NCBI GenBank assembly: GCA_023388015.1
Contig: JAEWHB010000248.1
Span: 1-5,008, forward strand
DNA length: 5,008 bases
Origin: Bacteroidota bacterium
GTDB taxonomy: Bacteria > Bacteroidota > Bacteroidia > Flavobacteriales > Weeksellaceae
Direction: 5' to 3'
Shown: piece by piece, positions 1 to 5,008 of the stretch
How the letters are laid out: each line of letters begins with the position of its first letter
Numbering within the stretch: the first letter of the stretch is position 1
Position numbers and translations under genes: made by a program
The notes under the pieces: generated by a model
Told to the model about the DNA's origin: nothing
Seen by the model: only the letters and a program-made list of their open reading frames with translations
Databases searched by the model: none

Positions 1-1542
1 GAAGTTCGTGAATTCTTCATTCCGGTTTATGAACATAGTCTTTATCCGCACGAAATGCGTTTCAAATATCCGAAAGCCGGAGAAGACAATTCAAAAGTGA
101 GTTTACATATTTATGATTTGAAATCGGCAAAAACCAATTCGGTAAACCTTACTTCGGTGGAAAATTATTACATACCCAAAATTAAATTCACAAACGATAA
201 AAACACGCTTTCGGTTTTAACTTCCAATCGTCATCAAAACAAAGTCGATGTGAATTTATTGGATATTAATTCTCTGAAAATCAATAAATTATTTTCCGAA
301 ACAGATCCGAAATGGATTGATACAGACGATTTTATTCTGGAATTTTTGGATGACAATAGTTTTATCTGGGCTTCTGACCGTGATGGAAATCGTCATATTT
401 ATTATTATGAAAAATCGGGAAAACTTAAAAATCAAGTTACCAAAGGCGATTGGGAACTGACGGATTTTTATGGATTTAATCCCAAAGATAAAACGATTTA
501 TTTCCAATCCAATGCATTTGACGGGAAAAGAGTTTCTACCGAAAAGCAGGTTTATAAAATAGGATTAGACGGAAAAAATTTAACGGCTCTGACCGATAAA
601 AAAGGAACGAATTCAGCTGAATTCAGCAAAACTTTTGAATATTTCATCAATTCATATTCATCAATTCAGCAACCTACAACCTATTATTTGCGAAGCGGAA
701 ATGAGAAAAAAGAATGGGCAACCATTCGCGAGAATTCACGCGTGGCAACTCAACTTTCGGCCGATGGAGCCGGAACCAAAGAACTGTTTAGCCTCAAAGT
801 TAACGGAACCGATTTGAATGCCTGGATGATTAAACCCAAGGATTTCGATCCCAAGAAAAAATATCCGGTTTTGATGTATCAATACAGCGGTCCGGGTTCG
901 CAGGAAGTAACCAATTCTTGGCACGATCTGAATGATCAATGGTATTTCATGCTGGCGCAGAAAGGCTATTTGGTGGTTTGTGTGGATGGGCGCGGAACCG
1001 GTGGAAAAGGCGTGGCTTTTAAAAAGCAAACCTATATGGATTTGGGGAAAATGGAAGTGGAAGACCAAATTGCTGCCGCAAGATTATTGGCAACTTATGA
1101 ATATGTGGACGCTTCGCGAATCGGGATTTGGGGTTGGAGTTATGGTGGATATATGTCGAGCAATTGTATTTTCCGAGCAGGCGATGTTTTCAAAATGGCG
1201 ATTGCGGTAGCTCCGGTTACCAATTGGCGCTATTACGACACGGTTTATACCGAAAGGTTTATGCGTACGCCGCAGGAAAATCCGAACGGATACGACCGGA
1301 ATTCGCCTATTACTTATGCCGGACAATTTGACGATCAAAAAAATAAATTCTTATTAATTCACGGAACAGCCGATGACAACGTTCATGTTCAGAATGCGAT
1401 GGATCTGGCTTCGGCACTGATTGAAGCCAACAAACAATTTGATATGATGATTTATCCCGACAAAAACCACGGGATTTATGGTGGAAAAACCCGAATTCAA
1501 CTTTATACATTGATGACTAATTATATCCTGAACAATCTTTAA
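1..1542 (+). CDS. Dipeptidyl-peptidase IV-like S9B serine peptidase (5' partial)
   Basis: This peptidase of the prolyl oligopeptidase clan would remove N-terminal dipeptides, typically X-Pro or X-Ala, from peptides, probably in the periplasm. The frame is open from base 1 (513 codons visible). The first ATG, at 55, is internal: the codons before it (EVREFFIPVYEHSLYP) match the conserved DPP IV stretch leading into YPKAGE. Family members have about 720 residues, so roughly 200 are missing, including any signal peptide and the Glu-Glu substrate-anchoring motif. Counting from base 1, the beta-propeller part carries W-x-S-D-R-D-G-x-x-H (residues 123-132). The alpha/beta-hydrolase domain follows, with YSGPGSQ (oxyanion-hole Tyr295), DGRGTGGKG, the nucleophile elbow GWSYGG (Ser380), HGTADDNVH (Asp458) and KNHG (His490). 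The catalytic triad is complete. A prolyl tripeptidyl-peptidase (PtpA type, also S9B) cannot be excluded. The gene ends 24 nt before a peptide-transporter gene, which suggests co-transcription. Confidence 0.95.
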   Translation, partial: EVREFFIPVYEHSLYPHEMRFKYPKAGEDNSKVSLHIYDLKSAKTNSVNLTSVENYYIPKIKFTNDKNTLSVLTSNRHQNKVDVNLLDINSLKINKLFSETDPKWIDTDDFILEFLDDNSFIWASDRDGNRHIYYYEKSGKLKNQVTKGDWELTDFYGFNPKDKTIYFQSNAFDGKRVSTEKQVYKIGLDGKNLTALTDKKGTNSAEFSKTFEYFINSYSSIQQPTTYYLRSGNEKKEWATIRENSRVATQLSADGAGTKELFSLKVNGTDLNAWMIKPKDFDPKKKYPVLMYQYSGPGSQEVTNSWHDLNDQWYFMLAQKGYLVVCVDGRGTGGKGVAFKKQTYMDLGKMEVEDQIAAARLLATYEYVDASRIGIWGWSYGGYMSSNCIFRAGDVFKMAIAVAPVTNWRYYDTVYTERFMRTPQENPNGYDRNSPITYAGQFDDQKNKFLLIHGTADDNVHVQNAMDLASALIEANKQFDMMIYPDKNHGIYGGKTRIQLYTLMTNYILNNL

Positions 1543-1566
1543 AAATTTTAATTAATTGACATATAT

Positions 1567-3177
1567 ATGGAAAGAGATCAACAACTAATCTCACATTTAA
1601 AAAAGCAAGGTGTAGATGATAAAATGGTAATGGGGCATCCGGCCGGATTGCTTGTCTTGTTTTTTACCGAAATGTGGGAGCGATTCAGCTACTATGGTAT
1701 GCGAGCGCTTTTAACTATATTCTTAGTTAGTACGCTAGCCGAAGGAGGATGGGAATGGACAAGACAAGAGGCGATGAACCTATATGGGTGGTACACCGGA
1801 TTTGTTTATTTAACTCCGATTTTGGGTGGTATTATCGCCGATAAATTAACCGGTTACCGAAAAGCAATTTTGATTGGTGCTTTGATGATGACGTTGGGTC
1901 ACGCTTCCATGGCATTGGAAATATTTGATCAAAACTTCTTTTTCATAGGATTAGGTTTAATGATCTTAGGAAATGGTATGTTTAAGCCGAATATTTCAAC
2001 GATGGTGGGGCAGTTGTACCCCGATAACTCTTCCAAAAAAGATGCGGGTTATACGATTTTCTACATGGGAATTAATGCGGGAGCCTTCCTTGGGATGATG
2101 TTGTGTGGATACATTGGTGAGAAAGTAGGATGGCATTATGGATTTGGATTGGCAGGAGTATTTATGTTCTTCGGTATGCTTCAGTTCTATTTTGCAAGAA
2201 CTTATTTTGGTCGAATTGGAATAGACCCGAAATTACTTGCCGTACAAGGAGAAGTAGTTGATAAAGTACCTGAATTAGACGGAAATTCTCAAACAGAAGT
2301 GGAAGAAGTGGAAGAAGAAAATCCAAAAGTAGTTCGTGACCGATTGATTGTAATTGGCGTCTTGATTTTCTTCAGTATATTTTTCTGGTTGTCATTTGAA
2401 CAAGCAGGAGGTTCAATGAATATTTTTGCATTGGATTATACCCAAAGAGTGTTGAATGGAAATGCAGCTGTAGTATTTAAATGGGTGGACGCCGCCTTGA
2501 CGTTATTCCCATTGATTATTGTAACGGCAGTATTGTTTGGTTTGGCAAAAAAATTATTTAAGATATATCCGGCAACTATTATTGCAACGTCGATAAGTTT
2601 CATAATTATTTGGTATTTAGGGCTTTGGAAAATTGTCAGAGAATTTACGGCTTTGGAAACAGAAGTTGTCGCTTCTTGGTTCCAGATACTGAACTCTTTC
2701 TTTATCATAACTTTGGCCGCATTTTTCAGTAAGATTTGGGAAAAAGTATGGAATCCTTCCGGGCCGGTAAAGTTTGCTATGGGTCTTTTCCTTTTGGGAG
2801 TTGGATTTGTGGTGTTGGCATATGGAAGTAAAGATATTCCACAAGGAGCCGCAACGGCATCTGTAAGTATGATTTGGTTGATTGCAGCTTATTTCTTCCA
2901 CACAACAGGAGAACTTTGTTTGTCACCTGTTGGTTTATCGTATGTAAGTAAATTATCGCCTAAGAAATTAATTGGTTTGATTTTCGGATTATGGTTTGCT
3001 TCTTCTGCGATCGCAAACATTATCGGATCAAGAATTGGAGGATTAATCGATCATATCAGTGAAACATATTCCATGGCTCATTTCTTTGGATTATTTGCAG
3101 CCTTACCATGGGCGGCCGCATTAATTTTATTGCTTTTAACGCCATTGTTGAAGAAAATGATGCACGGAATCCGATAA
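1567..3177 (+). CDS. POT/PTR2 family proton-dependent oligopeptide transporter
   Basis: This 536-residue inner-membrane MFS protein is predicted to import di- and tripeptides with protons. It begins with a hydrophilic stretch ending in GHPAGL (23-28). Helix 1 carries the POT motif ExxER as EMWERFSYYG (Glu35, Glu38, Arg39). Other family marks are GNGMFKPN with the TM4 lysine (Lys140), the PTR2-type signature FYMGINAGAFLG (165-176), FWLSFEQ in TM7 (Glu278) and GELCLSPVG with Glu449 late in the C-terminal bundle. All residues known to matter for proton coupling and peptide binding in studied POTs appear present. About 14 hydrophobic segments are visible. An acidic linker (about 221-258) joins the two six-helix bundles, and two extra helices lie at about 309-330 and 335-353. 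The ATG at 1567 is preferred over the later ATG at 1624 because it gives an N-terminal leader like that of the gene at 4958. No Shine-Dalgarno is visible; the upstream bases are A/T only apart from TTGAC. The next gene starts 15 nt after the stop. Confidence 0.95.
   Translation: MERDQQLISHLKKQGVDDKMVMGHPAGLLVLFFTEMWERFSYYGMRALLTIFLVSTLAEGGWEWTRQEAMNLYGWYTGFVYLTPILGGIIADKLTGYRKAILIGALMMTLGHASMALEIFDQNFFFIGLGLMILGNGMFKPNISTMVGQLYPDNSSKKDAGYTIFYMGINAGAFLGMMLCGYIGEKVGWHYGFGLAGVFMFFGMLQFYFARTYFGRIGIDPKLLAVQGEVVDKVPELDGNSQTEVEEVEEENPKVVRDRLIVIGVLIFFSIFFWLSFEQAGGSMNIFALDYTQRVLNGNAAVVFKWVDAALTLFPLIIVTAVLFGLAKKLFKIYPATIIATSISFIIIWYLGLWKIVREFTALETEVVASWFQILNSFFIITLAAFFSKIWEKVWNPSGPVKFAMGLFLLGVGFVVLAYGSKDIPQGAATASVSMIWLIAAYFFHTTGELCLSPVGLSYVSKLSPKKLIGLIFGLWFASSAIANIIGSRIGGLIDHISETYSMAHFFGLFAALPWAAALILLLLTPLLKKMMHGIR
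2296..2320 (+). repeat. Purine-rich 9-nt tandem duplication in the transporter linker
   Basis: GAAGTGGAA occurs twice in direct succession (2296-2304 and 2305-2313) and is followed by GAAGAA. It stays in frame and encodes EVEEVEEE in the predicted cytoplasmic linker between the two helical bundles of the first POT protein. It looks like ordinary low-complexity expansion of an acidic loop. Each change of one unit would add or remove three residues without a frameshift. Confidence 0.6.
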
Positions 3178-3192
3178 TTCACTTGAATTGAA

Positions 3193-4866
3193 ATGACAGA
3201 AAACAAAAAATCTTTTGTTCAGACCATTGGGTCTTTGAATAAAAATTTCTGGATTGCTTCCATTATGGAGCTCTTTGAACGTTGGGCTTGGTATGGAATT
3301 TACGGACTTTTTGGACTTTATTTGGTTGCTTCTACAGATCCGCAAACAGGTGGATTAGGATTTGACCACATCCAGAAAGGGAATATCATGGGAAATGTAG
3401 TCGCTATTCTTTATTTACTACCCATTTTCTTTGGGGTTATCGCAGATAGAATCGGTTACAAAATTTCCTTAACCATTGCCTATATTTTACTCATTGTGGG
3501 GTATTATATGATGGGCGAGGTGAGAACCTATTCCAGTGTGTACATGGTTTTCCTTTTGGTCGCCGTTGGTGCTGCATTCTTTAAACCAGTCGCTTCGGCT
3601 ATTGTCGCAAGAAATACAGACGAAACTACCGGTACGCTTGGTTTCGGGATTTTTTATATGATGGTGAATATCGGTGGGTTTGTTGGACCGGCGATGTCAT
3701 CCTATTTGAGAACAGAATATGGTTGGAAATTGATGTTCATTCAAGGAGCAGTAGTCATTACCATTAACTTAATTATTCTCTTGTTATTTTACAAAGAACC
3801 AAAAGTTGAAAAACCGAAAGATTCCATTGCTAAAGCGATTAAAGATTCTTTACTTGGGATTTTTGAAGCTTTGAAAGATGTTCGATTAGGAATTTTATTG
3901 TTGTTAATGGTCGGATTTTGGACGATGTTCAATCAATTGTTCAATACGCTTCCCAACTTTATTGATGATTGGGTAGATTCATCTATCGTAAGCAATTGGA
4001 TCAATGCAAATATGTCAGAAGGATTGGCGAAATTATTAACGGAAGGAGGACAAGTGAAACCCGAATGGTTTACCAATATTGATGCTTTGATGATTATTTT
4101 CTTTCAAATTGTAATTTCATTTTTTGTTACGAAAATGCGTCATATAACAGCCGTAATTCGTGGAGCAATCATCGCAACGATTGGAATTGCTTTGTCGTTT
4201 TATTTTGGAACAGTTTGGTTCGCAATCATCGGAACCATGATTTTTGCTGTAGGAGAAATGATGTCAAGTCCAACGGTTTCTTCTTTCATTGCATTGATTA
4301 CACCGAAAGGTAAAGAAGGATTGTACCAAGGAACTTATTTCTTACCAGTTGCGGCAAGTTATTTTGTGACGAGTTTCATTTCAGGAGATTTGTATCAGGC
4401 TTGGTCAGACAAACTTTCACTTTTGCAAAAAGAAATGACGACTCGAAATATTCCGATGCCCGAAATTGTTTCGAAAGAAAAATTCGTGGAAGAAGGAGCC
4501 AATGCTTTTGGAATGAAATTAGCCGATTTTGAAAACCAATTCAATTTAAAAGCAGAAGAAATAAATTGGGAAGAAACAAAGAATGCCGTTGCGCAATTTG
4601 CTTCTCAGAAAAATGTAGATATTTCTCAAATTCATTTCCCATTCTCTAAAAACGAATATTTCGCATTAGCCGAACAAAAATTAGGAATGGAACATTGGCA
4701 AATGACCGAAATGTTGTGGAATACGTATCAACCAAACAAAATCTGGATGATTATTGTTGCAATTGGATTGTTTTCAGTAGTGGCTTTAACAATTTATGAC
4801 CGATTGATAATCAAGCCGATTGAAAAACGAAAAATTTCAGAATCTTCTTCGAATACTGAAATTTAA
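3193..4866 (+). CDS. Divergent POT-family (MFS) peptide transporter with long TM11-TM12 loop
   Basis: This 557-residue inner-membrane protein is recognisable as POT/PTR2-like. Helix 1 has ELFERWAWYG (ExxER: Glu26, Glu29, Arg30), TM4 has FFKP (Lys131), TM5 has FYMMVNIGGFVGP (154-166), and a later helix has GEMMSSP (Glu355). I count about 12 hydrophobic segments: roughly 18-46, 63-84, 89-108, 114-134, 150-170, 178-200, 232-250, 297-313, 322-338, 341-358, 376-397 and 515-535. Two features set it apart from its neighbour. The TM7 FEQ motif reads FNQ (Asn247), so the usual acidic residue is absent. About 115 mostly hydrophilic residues (398-512) separate the last two helices, on the periplasmic side if the normal MFS topology holds. 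A further hydrophilic stretch (251-296) lies after TM7. The substrate is probably a small peptide, but the altered site makes this less certain than for the upstream gene. It follows the upstream stop by 15 nt, so it is probably translated from the same mRNA. A hairpin terminator begins 16 nt after its stop. Confidence 0.9.
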   Translation: MTENKKSFVQTIGSLNKNFWIASIMELFERWAWYGIYGLFGLYLVASTDPQTGGLGFDHIQKGNIMGNVVAILYLLPIFFGVIADRIGYKISLTIAYILLIVGYYMMGEVRTYSSVYMVFLLVAVGAAFFKPVASAIVARNTDETTGTLGFGIFYMMVNIGGFVGPAMSSYLRTEYGWKLMFIQGAVVITINLIILLLFYKEPKVEKPKDSIAKAIKDSLLGIFEALKDVRLGILLLLMVGFWTMFNQLFNTLPNFIDDWVDSSIVSNWINANMSEGLAKLLTEGGQVKPEWFTNIDALMIIFFQIVISFFVTKMRHITAVIRGAIIATIGIALSFYFGTVWFAIIGTMIFAVGEMMSSPTVSSFIALITPKGKEGLYQGTYFLPVAASYFVTSFISGDLYQAWSDKLSLLQKEMTTRNIPMPEIVSKEKFVEEGANAFGMKLADFENQFNLKAEEINWEETKNAVAQFASQKNVDISQIHFPFSKNEYFALAEQKLGMEHWQMTEMLWNTYQPNKIWMIIVAIGLFSVVALTIYDRLIIKPIEKRKISESSSNTEI

Positions 4867-4882
4867 CAAAAAATAGATGAAA

Positions 4883-4916
4883 AAGCCCGTTTAATTGCAA
4901 AACGGGCTTCTTTATT
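4883..4916 (+). terminator. Rho-independent-type terminator hairpin after the cluster
   Basis: AAGCCCGTTT (4883-4892) and AAACGGGCTT (4900-4909) form a perfect 10-bp stem with a 7-nt loop (AATTGCA). A short, interrupted T tract (CTTTATT, 4910-4916) follows. The hairpin lies just after the second transporter's stop, where an operon end is expected. On the reverse strand the stem is followed by an uninterrupted T5 run, so the hairpin could work in both directions, although no leftward gene is visible here. The rest of the 4867-4957 spacer is AT-rich and shows no other clear signal. Confidence 0.8.
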
Positions 4917-4957
4917 GGAAAAATATTTTTACTTTCGGTTTTTGAAAAATTAAAATT

Positions 4958-5008
4958 ATGAAGAATCAGCAAGACGCGATTTTTGAATCCCAGGTTTTAG
5001 GACATCCG
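4958..5008 (+). CDS. N-terminus of a probable third POT-family transporter (3' partial)
   Basis: An ATG at 4958 opens a frame that is still open at the window edge. The 17 visible residues are MKNQQDAIFESQVLGHP. The last five, VLGHP, match VMGHP at residues 21-25 of the first transporter, where they lead directly into helix 1 and its ExxER motif. Both leaders also have a Gln-Gln pair near the start (MERDQQ versus MKNQQD). This V-x-G-H-P block is typical of Bacteroidota POT proteins, so a third peptide transporter is the best guess, although the evidence is only 17 residues. It lies beyond the terminator hairpin, 91 nt after the previous stop, with an A/T-rich upstream region (AAAAATTAAAATT) and no Shine-Dalgarno. 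A separate promoter is therefore likely. Confidence 0.65.
   Translation, partial: MKNQQDAIFESQVLGHP

Noticed and set aside
55..57. ATG at 55 as the true start of the peptidase
   Set aside because: The 18 codons before it are in frame and match DPP IV-conserved sequence. A start here would also cut the beta-propeller in the middle and leave no export signal.
289..507. Reverse-strand open frames inside the peptidase gene (also 736-1068, 1084-1338 and 1310-1510)
   Set aside because: They lie wholly opposite a gene with clear family motifs, and their translations show no recognisable domain.
635..817. Forward-strand alternative frames inside the peptidase gene (also 932-1210 and 1128-1331)
   Set aside because: They overlap well-conserved DPP IV coding sequence in another frame, and their odd composition is typical of out-of-frame translation.
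1543..1566. Possible promoter or regulatory site in the peptidase-transporter gap (TTAATTAATTGACATATAT)
   Set aside because: The gap is only 24 nt, too short for a full promoter plus leader, and no Bacteroidota -7/-33 pair with good spacing is seen.
2436..2901. Reverse-strand open frames within the first transporter (2436-2708 and 2617-2901), and 3136-3345 across the junction
   Set aside because: They are antisense to conserved membrane-protein sequence and have no motif or start context of their own.
4915..4937. Possible Bacteroidota promoter: TTG at 4915-4917 and TACTTTCG at 4930-4937 (compare TAnnTTTG)
   Set aside because: The spacing is only 12 nt against the usual 17-23, and AT-rich spacers give such partial matches by chance.

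Overview
The window is AT-rich DNA. Every gene lies on the + strand, stops are TAA, spacers are short, and no Shine-Dalgarno sequence is visible at any start. The proteins resemble those of Bacteroidota, most likely a Flavobacteriia/Weeksellaceae-type organism. This placement is inferred from protein style and start context, because there is no rRNA or other marker gene to confirm it.

Layout: (1) positions 1-1542 hold the 3' three-quarters or so of a dipeptidyl-peptidase IV-type serine peptidase (family S9B), which enters from the left edge already in frame. (2) After a 24-nt gap, 1567-3177 encodes a full-length proton-dependent oligopeptide transporter (POT/PTR2 family, MFS fold, about 14 predicted membrane helices). 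(3) After a 15-nt gap, 3193-4866 encodes a second, divergent POT-family protein with about 12 predicted helices and a long soluble loop before the last helix. (4) A perfect 10-bp hairpin at 4883-4909 closes the cluster. (5) At 4958 another reading frame opens and runs off the right edge. Its first 17 codons end in the same V-x-G-H-P block that precedes helix 1 of the first transporter, so it is probably a third POT gene.

The simplest reading is a peptide-scavenging cassette. An exported S9B peptidase would release X-Pro or X-Ala dipeptides (or tripeptides) from larger peptides in the periplasm, and the POT symporters would carry the products across the inner membrane with protons. The first three genes look like one transcription unit; the third transporter lies beyond the terminator and may be expressed separately.

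I see no mobile element, CRISPR array, RNA gene or unknown defence-like system. The most notable points are the divergence of the second transporter (loss of the TM7 acidic residue and a large soluble insertion), the position of the two extra helices in the first transporter, and the run of three tandem POT genes.
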